The notes under the pieces are model-generated. The model did no database searches, was not told the DNA's origin, and saw nothing but the letters and a program-made list of their open reading frames with translations. A stretch of DNA of 64,000 nt from contig OX336393.1 in the NCBI GenBank assembly GCA_946902985.2, positions 131,778,533-131,842,532 of the forward strand, read 5' to 3'. Made by a program: the position numbers and the translations under genes. Below, piece by piece: positions 9,560 through 19,730 of this stretch (position 1 is the stretch's first letter; each line of letters begins with the position of its first letter). The stretch is from Meconema thalassinum (taxonomy: Eukaryota > Arthropoda > Insecta > Orthoptera > Tettigoniidae).

Positions 9560-12500
9560 ATGGAAGAAGCCATTCCTAGCTATATGTGTAAAGAGTGTGG
9601 AAAGACTTTTCTTCGAGACTATCATAGGAAGCGACATGAAGTATCGTGTGGTGAATTTCATGAGTGCAAGACCTGTGGTAGTACATTCAACAATGCCTAC
9701 AATGGACGTCGTCATGAAGAATGTTGTAATGTTGTGTCGGTAGCTAAAAGACAAAAAGCAGAGCCTACAAAACATTACCTACTGTCATTGGTCCCTGACA
9801 AAAATGGACTTATTGAATATGAGACATCTTTTGGAGGTCGACTTAAATCCTATTTCATTCGTTGCGATACGTGCAAGGATTTAAATTCATACCTTAAAGA
9901 GTCCAAACAGCAAATAATACAAGCTATGCAGAAAGAACTAGCAATGCACAAGTCGATAAAAGTTAATCTTGTGGCTGAATGTAGATTCATTCATACATCT
10001 GCCAATGAAATTACAGATCGTGCATTTAAAACACGAAATCAGGCCCTATTTTTGGAAACGGACTTAAGTAGTTTCTTGGAAACACAATTTACAAAGTTAA
10101 CTACGGAAATGGAGGAATCTGAGCTAAAAGGCAGTAATTGGGCTTTGTTAGCAGTGGAAGGAGTACGATTGAAAATAAATAAGTACAATCCCTTGCGTGG
10201 AAGCACATATATTCCATTACCAGCAGCTATACAAGCAAGAAAAGCCTGCATTAATCCTGAAAATTTGAATGATGAAAAGTGTTTTATGTATGCCATTTTA
10301 GCAAAACTGGTTAAAAAGAATGCTCATCGCATTAGTAAATACAAGGACCTGGACAACAAGTATGATTTTTCTGTAATATCGTTTCCTACATCGCTAGTTG
10401 ACATTCCCAAATTTGAAAAAGCCAACGATATATCCATTAATGTATTTGGATTGGAACAAGACAACAAATTGTTCCCTCTAAAGGTTGTGGATCAAGAGAT
10501 GCAAGACCATCGCGACCTCCTTCTGCTAAGTTCATCATCCGGCCAGAACCACTACGTCTTTATCAAAGATTTTGATAAACTAGTAGCACATCAGATTACC
10601 CGCCGTGAACATAAGATATATACGTGTAAACGGTGTTTTACTCACTTTGATAATCAATATGGACAACAAGGAATGGAAAAATTGAAAGAACATAGAGCTT
10701 TGTGTGTCCAGCATGACATTGCTAGGGTTGAAATGCCTATTAAAAACCCCATTGTCAAATTTTTAAACGTGGAAAAAATGCTAAGAATACCTTACGTTAT
10801 CTATGCAGATTTCGAAAGTATACTCTTACCCTATCAAACATGTTTGCCCAATCCTGAAGCAAGTTATACAGTGCCATACCAGAGTCATGTTCCTATGAGC
10901 TTTGGTATATACGTTAAACCATCACCCGCTGTGGAACACATAAAGACAAATCTTCCAAGCCAACCTGTTATTTATCGTGGACCTGACGCTGCAGAAAAGT
11001 TTATGGACTGTTTGATCTCAATAGCTAATGAAATTGATAGACTTTACAGCTTAAATGTTTCAAAAGCTTTAACTGAGCATCAAGAAGCAGAGTTCCAATC
11101 TTCTGAAACCTGTTATTTGTGTCATAAACCATTCACCAAAGAGGACTGGAAAGTTCGAGACCACTGCCATTATACAGGGGAATACCGTGGAAGTGCTCAC
11201 AATAACTGTAATTTGAGGTGTAAAACACGAAACCCCGTTCCTGTGTTTCTACATAATATGAGTGGCTACGACGCAAATTTCATTGTAAAGCAATTGGGAT
11301 GTACTACTGAGAGAGTGGATGTTATCGCTAACTCCAAAGAAAAGTACATTTCCTTTACCAAATATGTAGGAAATGTTAAGCTTAGATTTGTGGATACGTT
11401 TCGGTTAATGCCGAGTAGTTTGGAAAACTTAGTTTCCAACTTAACATCATACCCTGAAACAGACAAGTACTTTGGAAAAGAAAATGCAATGCTCATGACT
11501 CGTAAAGGGGTATTTTGTTATGACTACATTGACTCATGGGAAAAGTTAAGTGAAACGTGTTTACCTCCAAAAGAGGCATTCTTTAACAAATTAAGTCAAG
11601 AAGATGTTAGTCAAGAAGACTATGAACATGCCAAAAGTGTCTGGAATCAGTTCAACATTAAAACTCTAGGGGAATATAGTGACCTCTACCTAACTTCAGA
11701 TGTACTCCTTCTTGCAGACAGCTTTGAAACCTTTAGAAACAAAACACTAGAAACACACCGAGTGGATGCTGCACACTTTTTTACTTCGCCTGGTTTAAGT
11801 TTCGATGCAATGCTCCTTTACACAGGCATTGAACTGGAATTGCTACAGGATTACGATCAGATTCTTTTAATCGAGTCTGGAATACGTGGAGGCATATGCC
11901 AGGTGTCTCATCGGTATGCTGAAGCTAACAATAAATACATGGAAACCTATGATTCCGAGAAACCATCGCAGTTTATTACCTATGATGATGCCAACAACCA
12001 ATACGGGTGGGCTATGTGTCACTCCCTTCCTTATGGTGGATTTCAGTGGGTTTCTCCAGATACTGTTGATCTAGAAAAACTAAAGAAAGACGATCCTGTG
12101 GGATACATTCTAGACGTTGATGTTGATTACCCATCTGACCTTCATGATCTACACAACGATTTACCTTTCCTACCAGAGTGTACACAACCTAAGGATTCGT
12201 CTCTGAAAAAACTAATTCCTCATCTTGGAAATCGAAGGCGATATGTTGTTCACTACATGGCATTAAAACAGGCTTTAGATCATGGAATAAAATTGATAAA
12301 AATTCATCGTGTGTTAAAGTTTAAACAAAGACCTTGGTTAAAGGCATACGTTGATTTTAATAACAACCTTCGAAAACAAGCCAAAAATGATTTTGAGAAA
12401 AATCTGTACAAATTATTCAACAATGCCATTTTTGGGAAAACAATGGAAAATATCCGTAAAAGAATAGACATACGTCTTGTGACTGACAGCAAAAAGGCAG

Positions 12501-13192
12501 AAAAGCTAATAGCAAAGCCGACATTTATCGACAGAACAATTTATGGCCCTAACCTAGCTGCTTTCCACATGTCTAAACGTAACATTGTATTCAATAAGCC
12601 TATATATATTGGAATGTGTATACTGGATATTTCAAAAACTCTCATGTATTCCCACCGCTATGATGTCCTGCTACCCTATTATGGCATGAACAATCTTAAA
12701 CTCATGTATATGGATACTGACTCGTTCATATATTTGGTTAACACCCCAGATGTATATCAAGACAAGTTGGATTTCCTACAACACCTGGACACATCAGATT
12801 ATCCTACTAATCACATATGTTACTCTACATCAAACAAGAAAACGTTGGGGAAATTTAAAGACGAGGCTTGTGGACAAATTATAAAAGCATTTGTTGGACT
12901 TAGAGCTAAAATGTACGCATTAGACATAAATGGTAAAGAAATCAAAAAGATTAAAGGTATTAACAGAGGTGTTGTCAAAAATTGTATAAGCTTTCAAGAT
13001 TATAAGGATTGTGTCATGAAAAACAATGTAAAAAGAATACCAATGAACATTATCGCTTCTAAACAACATGACATATCATCTATAAGACTAAACAAAATTG
13101 CTTTGTGTCCTGGTGATGATAAAAGAGTGATTGATGCTGATGGTATAGGTACACATGCCTATGGTCATTACTCAATCATTAACCATGCTTAA
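9560..13192 (+). CDS. Protein-primed-type family B DNA polymerase (intact right-arm copy)
   Basis: A DNA-dependent DNA polymerase of the DNA_pol_B_2 type, the class used by linear plasmids, Maverick/Polinton elements and adintovirus-like viruses. The open frame reaches back to a TTG at 9539; the first ATG is 9560 with A at -3 and G at +4, so I start there (about 1210 aa). Residues counted from 9539: two C2H2 zinc fingers (about 15-63), a CxxC...HxxxxxC motif (363-389), exonuclease I D424-F-E426, an endonuclease-VII-like zinc motif (C525xxC528, RDHCH 540-544, H554, C557), ExoII NMSGYD 573-578, ExoIII Y717xxxD721, motif A DDANNQYG 816-823, a YPSDLHDLHND stretch (864-874) where this family has TPR2, motif B NNAIFGKT (961-968) and motif C MDTDS with D1059/D1061. 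All expected catalytic acidic residues are present. AATAAA follows at 13263. Whether it is expressed is unknown. Confidence 0.93.
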   Translation: MEEAIPSYMCKECGKTFLRDYHRKRHEVSCGEFHECKTCGSTFNNAYNGRRHEECCNVVSVAKRQKAEPTKHYLLSLVPDKNGLIEYETSFGGRLKSYFIRCDTCKDLNSYLKESKQQIIQAMQKELAMHKSIKVNLVAECRFIHTSANEITDRAFKTRNQALFLETDLSSFLETQFTKLTTEMEESELKGSNWALLAVEGVRLKINKYNPLRGSTYIPLPAAIQARKACINPENLNDEKCFMYAILAKLVKKNAHRISKYKDLDNKYDFSVISFPTSLVDIPKFEKANDISINVFGLEQDNKLFPLKVVDQEMQDHRDLLLLSSSSGQNHYVFIKDFDKLVAHQITRREHKIYTCKRCFTHFDNQYGQQGMEKLKEHRALCVQHDIARVEMPIKNPIVKFLNVEKMLRIPYVIYADFESILLPYQTCLPNPEASYTVPYQSHVPMSFGIYVKPSPAVEHIKTNLPSQPVIYRGPDAAEKFMDCLISIANEIDRLYSLNVSKALTEHQEAEFQSSETCYLCHKPFTKEDWKVRDHCHYTGEYRGSAHNNCNLRCKTRNPVPVFLHNMSGYDANFIVKQLGCTTERVDVIANSKEKYISFTKYVGNVKLRFVDTFRLMPSSLENLVSNLTSYPETDKYFGKENAMLMTRKGVFCYDYIDSWEKLSETCLPPKEAFFNKLSQEDVSQEDYEHAKSVWNQFNIKTLGEYSDLYLTSDVLLLADSFETFRNKTLETHRVDAAHFFTSPGLSFDAMLLYTGIELELLQDYDQILLIESGIRGGICQVSHRYAEANNKYMETYDSEKPSQFITYDDANNQYGWAMCHSLPYGGFQWVSPDTVDLEKLKKDDPVGYILDVDVDYPSDLHDLHNDLPFLPECTQPKDSSLKKLIPHLGNRRRYVVHYMALKQALDHGIKLIKIHRVLKFKQRPWLKAYVDFNNNLRKQAKNDFEKNLYKLFNNAIFGKTMENIRKRIDIRLVTDSKKAEKLIAKPTFIDRTIYGPNLAAFHMSKRNIVFNKPIYIGMCILDISKTLMYSHRYDVLLPYYGMNNLKLMYMDTDSFIYLVNTPDVYQDKLDFLQHLDTSDYPTNHICYSTSNKKTLGKFKDEACGQIIKAFVGLRAKMYALDINGKEIKKIKGINRGVVKNCISFQDYKDCVMKNNVKRIPMNIIASKQHDISSIRLNKIALCPGDDKRVIDADGIGTHAYGHYSIINHA

Positions 13193-13262
13193 AGAGTTAA
13201 GTTATGAATATCAAAATCTTCTGCCTGCAACTAGCAAATACATAAAACAAAACAATTTAGGA

Positions 13263-13268
13263 AATAAA
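13263..13268 (+). terminator. Candidate polyadenylation signal of the right polymerase gene
   Basis: AATAAA about 70 bp after the TAA stop at 13190-13192, followed by very AT-rich sequence. Several further AATAAA-like words follow in the AT-rich tail, so the exact site is uncertain. Confidence 0.4.
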
Positions 13269-13525
13269 ACAATAGCACTACAAAAATAAAAATAAAACAA
13301 AATAAGAAATGGCATTCATAATCAAAAATAAATAAAATAGAAAACAAAATAAAAACAAGTGTACAATTTATAACAATAAGGAATATATATAAAAATGTAT
13401 TATGTGTAAATAGTGTACATGTATTTAAATAAAAAAATATTGTACCGTATGGAAACTGCTTGTACATTTTTTATTACTACTCACCTCTCTCCACTCCTAA
13501 TGCAAAATGAACATGTAAAACACAA

Positions 13526-13855
13526 ATTGGAAAATCCATGTTTCCATATTGACAAAATAAAAAAAAACCATTAAACTGAAATTTTAAAAACTGTAAATGG
13601 GAATTTGGTAAATTGACAAATGTGTAAACAACAAATTGGAAAATCCATGTTTCTATATCATGAAATTGAAAAACTTTAAACTGACATTTTAAGAACTGTA
13701 AATGGGAAATTGTGAAATTGATAAATGTGTAAACAACATAATGCAAAATCCATGTTTCCATGTTATGAAATTGAAAAACTTAAAACTAACATTTAAAAAA
13801 ATGAAAATGGGGAATTTGAAAATTGTCATATGTGTAAACAACAAATGAAAAAAAA
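13526..13855. repeat. Outer AT-rich ~107-bp tandem repeats (right arm end)
   Basis: The word ccatgttt(c/t) recurs at 13536, 13645 and 13750 (periods 109 and 105) with 'aaattgaaaaactt-aaact' and 'gtgtaaacaacaaa' following each. The pairing partner inside the window covers only 1-181. The repeat stops near 13855, the likely outer limit of this arm. Confidence 0.65.
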
Positions 13856-14035
13856 ACGGTTGGGGTAGTTATCATATTGTACAGTAACCTATAAAACTAG
13901 CATAAGGATAGTTGCTTGTACCCTTATATACTTTGTGTATGTGCATTAGCCTTTGAATTAGCTTAAGTTAGGTTTGGCAAAGTTAGGTTTGGTGAGGTTA
14001 GGTATGTGACCTAGTAGTTTACTCTTTTCGGAAAA

Positions 14036-14212
14036 TGTAAAAAGTAAAATCTAAAATCAAAAAATCTTAAATTTAAAATGTAAAATCTAAAAAAAACTAA
14101 CATCTAAAATACAAAAAAATCAAAAATGTAAAATGTAAAATCTAAAAAATGTAAAATGAAAAAATCAAAAATCTAAAATGTTAAAACATAAAATCTAAAA
14201 TCTTTAAATGAG
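14036..14212. repeat. Low-complexity (taaaatc)-like tract
   Basis: Degenerate runs of aaaatctaaaatgt-type words. The sequence from 13860 to 14035 before it shows no gene and only a few loose gttaggtt words. Confidence 0.7.
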
Positions 14213-14221
14213 GTTTCTGTG

Positions 14222-14632
14222 GGTTAGGTTAGGTTAGGTTATAACTAAGTTTATTATTTGTGCTCTCTCATTTGCTCTTACATTTTTGCTCTCACTTTGA
14301 AGTTTGGTTATGTTAGGTTAGGTTAGGTTAGGTTAGGTGTGGTTAGGTTATAACTAAGTTTATTATTTGTGCTCTTACATTTGCTCTCACTTTTTTCTCA
14401 TACTTTTTGCTAAATTTTTTTCGCTTGCAATTTTAAATTAGGTAGGTTACGTTAGGTTAGGTTAGGACAGGTTAGGTGAGGTTAGGTTAGGTGAAGTTAG
14501 GTTAGGTTATAACTTAGTTTATTATGTGTGCTTTCACATTTGCTTTTATATTTGCTTTGACTTTGAAGTTAGGTTAGGATAGGTTAGGTTAGGTTAGGTT
14601 AGGTTAGGTTAGGTGAAGTTGGGTTAGGCAGA
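14222..14632 (+). repeat. Degenerate interstitial (TTAGG)n telomere-like tracts
   Basis: Four clusters of TTAGG units (about 3, 5, 8 and 8 near 14222, 14309, 14450 and 14570) alternate with a ~100-bp spacer containing 'ataactaagtttattatttg' and 'tttgctctcac'. TTAGG is the canonical insect telomere unit. Variants (ttaggac, ttaggtg) show that the tract is old or interstitial, not an active chromosome end. It begins about 370 bp outside the palindrome's right arm. Confidence 0.75.
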
Positions 14633-14639
14633 ATTGTTG

Positions 14640-14800
14640 AGGTATGAATCAAAAGCCAGCTCTTGTCAGTTTTGCCTCACAAGGCTGAGTGTACCCCGTT
14701 CCACTCATGAGACCAGAAATTAAATTTCTTGGCAGAGCCGGGATTCGAACCTCAGGAATGACCTCCAAGAATGCTAGCCACTACACCAAAAAGTGGACAA
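14640..14800 (-). mobile_element. tRNA-derived SINE, family E
   Basis: Read on the minus strand it has an A-box-like 'tggtgtagtggctagcatt' and a B box 'ggttcgaatcc' (about 14747-14757), then a tail shared with 18960-19090 ('gagtgtaccccgtt', 'aatttcttggca'). No terminal CCA-type tRNA fold is evident, so this is a SINE, not a tRNA gene. Confidence 0.6.
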
Positions 14801-14842
14801 TATAAGGCTGGTCTTGATTATACATGATCAATTAACAATTAC

Positions 14843-14843
14843 C

Positions 14844-14882
<39 letters not shown>
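14843..14882. repeat. (AAT)n microsatellite
   Basis: About 13 uninterrupted AAT units. Confidence 0.95.
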
Positions 14883-14885
<3 letters not shown>

Positions 14886-15258
14886 TTCCATTTGGCAACT
14901 ACACGGCCGACCTCTCCCTGTGACGTAATCCACGGTCTCAGGCCGTGGCGGCCATTTTGCCCAATAGCCCCTGTGCCAGCTCTGAATGACCTCTCCATAA
15001 GAATAACATAGAGTGATTGCGCGCGGCGGCCATCTTGCCCATTAGCCCCTGTGCCAGAACCGGCTTATTTATCCTACTGACGACCGGCTGTCCGGACCTC
15101 CCGGTGTTGTGGCTACTGCGGTAGTCCTACCCAGAGGCATGCTTGTAACATTTGATGGATGACGATAGCAGGAGATATGATTCTAAAGCGATGTTTTGTA
15201 AATTCATTGCCCGTATTTTGTGATGCAAGTTAATACTGTATAACTTGAATATCTTCTA
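14883..15258. other. No gene; contains a short direct repeat
   Basis: A GC-rich phrase of about 30 bp ('gcggccat-ttgccca', 'tagcccctgtgccag') occurs near 14947 and again near 15026. I see nothing else here. Confidence 0.6.
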
Positions 15259-15281
15259 TCTTCTATATATATAAAGCTCAA

Positions 15282-15289
<8 letters not shown>

Positions 15290-15320
<31 letters not shown>

Positions 15321-16205
15321 TATGTATACAAATCCACACTGTTTCACCGATCTGAACCAAAATTTGTATACTTACCCTTCGGAACCCTGCGGGTAACCTT
15401 GTCCACTTGAAATTTCCGACAGACCACCCCATTCCCTGCATTTAGGCCCTTTGGCCCAAATCTACACCGTTTCATTGATCTCAACCAAAATTTGTATACT
15501 TACCCTATGTAACCCTGTGAATAACACTGTCCATTTAAAATTTCGGACAGACCACCCTATTTCCTGCATTTAGGCCCTTTGGCAAACATCTACACCGTTT
15601 GACCGATCCGAACTAAAATTTGTATACCTACCCTTTGCAACCCTGCGGGTAACCCTGTCCACTTGAAATTTCGGACAGACCACCCCATTCTCTGCATTTA
15701 GGCCCTTTGACCCAAATCTACACCGTTTCACCGATCAGAACCAAAATTTGTATACTTACCCTTTGGTACCCTGCGAGTAACACTGTTTGCTTGAAATTGC
15801 GGACAGACCACTCCATTCCCTGCATTTAGGCCCCTTGGCTAAAATCTACACCGTTTCACCGATCTGAACCAAAATGTGTATACTTACCCTTTGTAACTCT
15901 GTGAATATCACTGTCCACCTAAAATTTCGGACAGACCACCCCATTTCCTGCACTTAGGCCCTTTGGCAAAAATCTATATCGTTTCACCGAGCCGGACCAA
16001 AATTTGTATACTTACCCTTTCGAACCCTGCGGGTAACCCTGTCCACTTGAAATTGCGGACAGATCACCCCATTCCCTGCATTTAGGCCCTTTGGCACAAA
16101 TCTACACCGTTTCACTGTTCAGAACCAAAATTTGTATACTTTCCCTTTGGTACCCTGCGAGTAACATTGTCTGCTTGAAATTGCGGACAGACCACTCCAT
16201 TCCCG
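15290..16205. repeat. 128-bp tandem array preceded by (TGTC)n
   Basis: The word tgcatttaggccc recurs at 15437, 15564, 15693, 15821, 15949 (variant) and 16077, giving periods of 127-129 bp and about seven units. Units share 'caccgatc-gaaccaaaa', 'tttgtatacttaccc' and 'cggacagacca'. It starts right after a TGTC microsatellite (15291-15320). Confidence 0.9.
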
Positions 16206-17049
16206 GAAAGAGGACAGGGTCCGTCCCAAAGGCAATGAAAAAAAGGGGTAAAACCGGACCCGCTCAGGAAACCCTCAGGGTTGCCATCTCCCGAACTCAC
16301 CAGCCATGAGCCCTTGAGGATGTAGCACTATCCAGGGTGCACCAGAAGTGGTGGGGCTACACACACCCTGCCTCCTTGAGGGTCTTGAGCAGAAGACATG
16401 AGATATTAAGAAAAGAAAAAGAAGGCTGACACCTCGAAGAATGAGGCTATCAGGAATGATTAGACAAGGGCGAATTAAGGCGGGAAAGTGAAAGAATCGC
16501 TAGGCCTCGGATACCCTGATACCATCTGGGTCGGAAGAGAACAAGAGTTTGACCAAGGGAGGCTGACAGGAAAGAGAATTGAAAGGAGCCCGGCACCAGT
16601 AAGTAGAAGCAATGCCGGACTCAGTTGGGGTCCCGTGGTCGCAAACCCACGTCCCACAAGTTGAGAGACCTTGGCGGGTGGAGGGAGGAGGAGGGGGCCA
16701 GGTGTGAGAATAGCTTGCTGATTCATCGCGAGTTGACATGAGAGAAATGTCCAGACCCCGCCGTGTTACCTGGTATTGCTGACTATGCTGATGTTCATAC
16801 AGGGTCTTTGCTCAAACCACTGTAGTGTTAAGAAAGAATGAGTGATTCATCGGTCAATGTGAATAGGACCGGGACCCCCCTCCCCCCCCCCCCCCCGAAC
16901 GTCTGTCATCATATATCGTCATCATCTGCGATTCGTGCAGCTTGGACCCGGGCAGTACTCGATAAGCTCTTTCACTACACGCATCGAGTATAGGCCTAAG
17001 CCAGAAAATAACGTTCAGACTTTGGAAGACATCGAAGGTAGAAATCTAA

Positions 17050-17920
17050 ATTGCCTATATCAGATTTAAAATTACACCATGTTCGTTTAGTAGTCATTTT
17101 TCATTACCTTATTATTATCATAAGGGCAAATGACCTAGATGTTACGCCCATTATACCACTAATCACCACACACAATAAGTCTTCATCGCCTGTGAATTTT
17201 GAAATAGTTCTTTCTATCACGGTAGTTTGTAAGTTTGTCGTGTCAATTCAACAGTAGTTTTCATTATCATCCTCATCAAAAGGGCAAATGGCCTAAATGT
17301 TACGTCCATTATACTACTAAGTAACACCACAGTCTTCATGGCCTGTGATTTTAAAAATTTGTATTTGCATTAATTTGTAAGTTTGATATACCCGTTCAGT
17401 AGTAGTCGTCTTCATTATCATCCTCATCAAAAGGGCAAATGACCTAGATGTTACGTCCATTATACTACTAAACAACACCAGAGTCTACCTAGCCTGAGAT
17501 TTTAAAAATATGTATTTGCATTAATTTGTAAGGTTGATATACCCGTTCAGTAGTAGTCGTCTTCATTATCATCCTCATCCAAAGGGCAAATGACCTAGAT
17601 GTTACGTCCATTATACAGTACTACTAAGCAACACCACAGTCTTCATTGCCTGTGATTTATAAAATGTGTATTTCCATTAGTTTGTAAGTTTAATATACCC
17701 GTTCAGTAGTAGTAGTCATCATTGTCATCCTCATCAAAAGGGAAAATGACCTAGATGTTACGCCCATTATACTACTAGGCAACACCACAGTCTTACTCGC
17801 CGGTAATTTAAAAATATGTATTTCTATTAGACTGTAAGTTTATTAAACCCGTTCAATAGCAGTCGTCGTCAGTATCATCTTCATCAATGACGTTGAGTGT
17901 TAAGGAGACTGAAATATTAT
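17050..17920. repeat. ~151-158-bp tandem array in the Helitron 3' half
   Basis: The word aagggcaaatg (or variant) starts near 17122, 17280, 17431, 17582 and 17739. Units share 'tcattatcatcctcatcaa', 'gacctagatgttacg-cc' and 'ccattatactacta'. About five and a half units. Confidence 0.85.
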
Positions 17921-18299
17921 CATCATTCCACCGGGCGAAGCCGGGTACTACTGCTAGTTGGGCTATAAACATCATAGTTTATCGATGTGATAATTCACAT
18001 TCATCTGACGAACACAGTAGTCTACATTTTAAACAGTCTTGAGATAACTCATTCACAAGCTTCGTATGACTGACTGACCTGCTTACAGAATATATTCTTA
18101 GCGACCATATAACATACCTATGGACATTATTCACTTCTGTATGAACAATCGTTTGTGTGCCAGGGGTATTTAAATGAAACTCATTCGTGGTCTCCCGGCA
18201 CCACAATAGGAAGAAAGGAAAATCAGTTGTTGTTGTTGTTGTTGTTGATTCTTTAGAGGCTATGTTACATCATGGTCATGTAGCCGTGCGTATAAGGTG

Positions 18300-18814
18300 T
18301 GTATAGGCTGGATGGTTCCTTAGTTTAGGGGCTGCGACAACGCGGTCATGTAGCCCCGTGTACTTTGGGTGTGTGTAGAATCTGTCTGATAACCGGTGTT
18401 AATTGTGATGTCTGTATTAGTGTGTGTTATCTGTTTTGAATTCAAGTAAGGACTGCAGACGATAATTTCAATTAGTTCCTACTTTCGCTACCAAATGCTA
18501 CCGTCCACTACACCTAGCTGTGAACTTGGCTACAACTAGATGCCATCGCAACCAGTGCCTGGTGACGAACGTTGGAACTTAAGAGCATTAATCAAACTTA
18601 ACCGACAAATTTTTCTTCACACAAGTTTAGTTAGTAGAAGGTTCTTTTACATGCCATAAATCTATGACATGGGCCCCCGACTTTAGTTTCCTTCCGAAGG
18701 AAGGCATACTGAGGGATTTTAACGCTCTTAAAATCCGACGACTTCGGGCGGGTTTGAACCCGCGACCTTGGACATAGAAGCTCAGAATGCTACCAACTAC
18801 GCCACCGAAGCTGC
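18300..18814 (-). mobile_element. SINE-headed ~500-bp interspersed repeat A, copy 1
   Basis: Minus-strand copy with a tRNA-like head at the right end: A-box-like 'tggcgtagttggtagcatt' and B box 'ggttcaaaccc' (near 18751). The body contains 'catgtcatagatttatggca' and ends in 'taaggaaccat'. The same body and head occur at 19236-19730 and 47200-47702, with a partial copy at 48110. Confidence 0.75.
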
Positions 18815-19095
18815 CTGGGTGTGTGTAGAAGTTGTCTGATAACCTGTGTCACTGTGATGTCCGTACTAGCGTTTGTATTTATAATTGAGGAAGGATTTGG
18901 ATAGAAAGCGGTCGTGGCCTCACGTTTGCTACCATCCTGACATTTTCCTGGAGTAGAAGTGGAAAACCACGGAAACCCACTTCTAGAAGGGCTGAGATAG
19001 GAATCGAACCCGCCTCTTCGCAGTTTCGACTCACGAGGCTGAGTGTACCCCGTTCTAGCCCTCAGACCAGAATTGAATTTCTTGGCAAAAGGAAG
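18815..19095 (-). mobile_element. tRNA-derived SINE family E fragment
   Basis: Shares 'gtgtgtagaa-ttgtctgataa', an 'aatcgaacccgcct' B-box complement, 'gctgagtgtaccccgtt' and 'aatttcttggca' with 14640-14800 and 62790-63050. Abuts repeat A copy 1 directly. Confidence 0.6.
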
Positions 19096-19235
19096 TTAAC
19101 ACATGAACCAAATGCGTAGTTGAAATGCTTATTTCCAAAGTTTCATAGATCCAAAATTGTTGTCCTTCTATATTGTTATGACATGTTAATTTATATCACA
19201 TATATAAAATTTAATTCCTGTGTTAAGTTTCTGAA

Positions 19236-19730
19236 CGAGCGGCTCTGGTGGCTTAGTTGGTAGCATGCTGAGCTTCTATGCCCAAAATCGCGGGTTCAAA
19301 CCCGCAGAAGTCGCATACTTTAACAGTGCTGAAATCCCTCAGTATGCCTTCCTTCGGAGAGGAAGTAAAGCCGGCGGGCCCATGTCATAGATTTTTGGCA
19401 TGTAAAATAACCTTCAACTAACTACAATTGCGTGAAACTAAATTTGTAGGTTAGATTTGACTAATTCTTTATGAGATCAAACGTCCGTCGCAAGGTGCTG
19501 GTGGCATCTAACAGCCAAGTTCACAGCTAGGTGTCGTTGACGGTAGCATTTGGTAGCAAAAGTAGGAAGTACTTGAAATTGATCGTCTGCAGTCACCTGA
19601 ATTACAGATAACACAAAGTAATACAGCCATCATAATTAACACCGGTTACCAGACAGATTCTACACACACTCAAACTGCACGAGGCAACATGACCGCGTTG
19701 TCTTAGCCACTAAACTGAGGAGCCAATCAA
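19236..19730 (+). mobile_element. SINE-headed interspersed repeat A, copy 2 (inverted to copy 1)
   Basis: Plus-strand copy starting 'ggctctggtggcttagttgg', with B box ggttcaaaccc at 19293-19303. The body runs through 'gtcatagatttttggcatg' to 'actgaggagcca'. Together with copy 1 it makes a spaced inverted repeat of about 1.4 kb. Confidence 0.75.

Larger units (their letters stand above)
1..13706. repeat. Giant near-perfect palindrome (inverted repeat) carrying two polymerase genes
   Basis: Seen directly: the first 26 bases are the exact reverse complement of 13681-13706. Pairing continues inward with coordinate sum 13707 (13708 between about 7527 and 11974, because of two compensating one-base indels) up to 6769/6938. 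Arms are about 6.77 kb and the left one continues outside the window. By eye I found fewer than ten differences. They include an extra T in the left polymerase near 1735, an extra G at 7525-7535 on the right, a three-base cluster near 2540/11163, and single changes near 1757 and 7410. Each arm reads, from the centre out: AT-rich repeats, short-period repeats, 2x529-bp array, polymerase gene, AT-rich tail. The differences and the asymmetric centre argue against a simple read-through (missing-adapter) artefact. Confidence 0.95.
15259..17957 (+). mobile_element. Non-autonomous Helitron
   Basis: The 5' end is TC (tcttctatatatataaag) after an A at 15258. The 3' end is CTAG at 17954-17957 followed by T, preceded by a short GC hairpin (accgggc-gaa-gccgggt, 17929-17945, one mismatch). 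TC...CTRR ends, a subterminal hairpin, insertion between A and T and no TIR or target duplication are Helitron hallmarks. No Rep/helicase gene is present. Inside are a (TGTC)n head, a 128-bp tandem array, a GC-rich unique middle (16205-17045, with a C run at 16878-16896) and a ~151-bp array. Confidence 0.75.

Noticed and set aside
1..13706. Palindrome as a pure missing-adapter or assembly fold-back artefact
   Set aside because: Not excluded, but indels, clustered substitutions and an asymmetric 168-bp centre are not expected from reading one molecule twice. Long reads must settle it.
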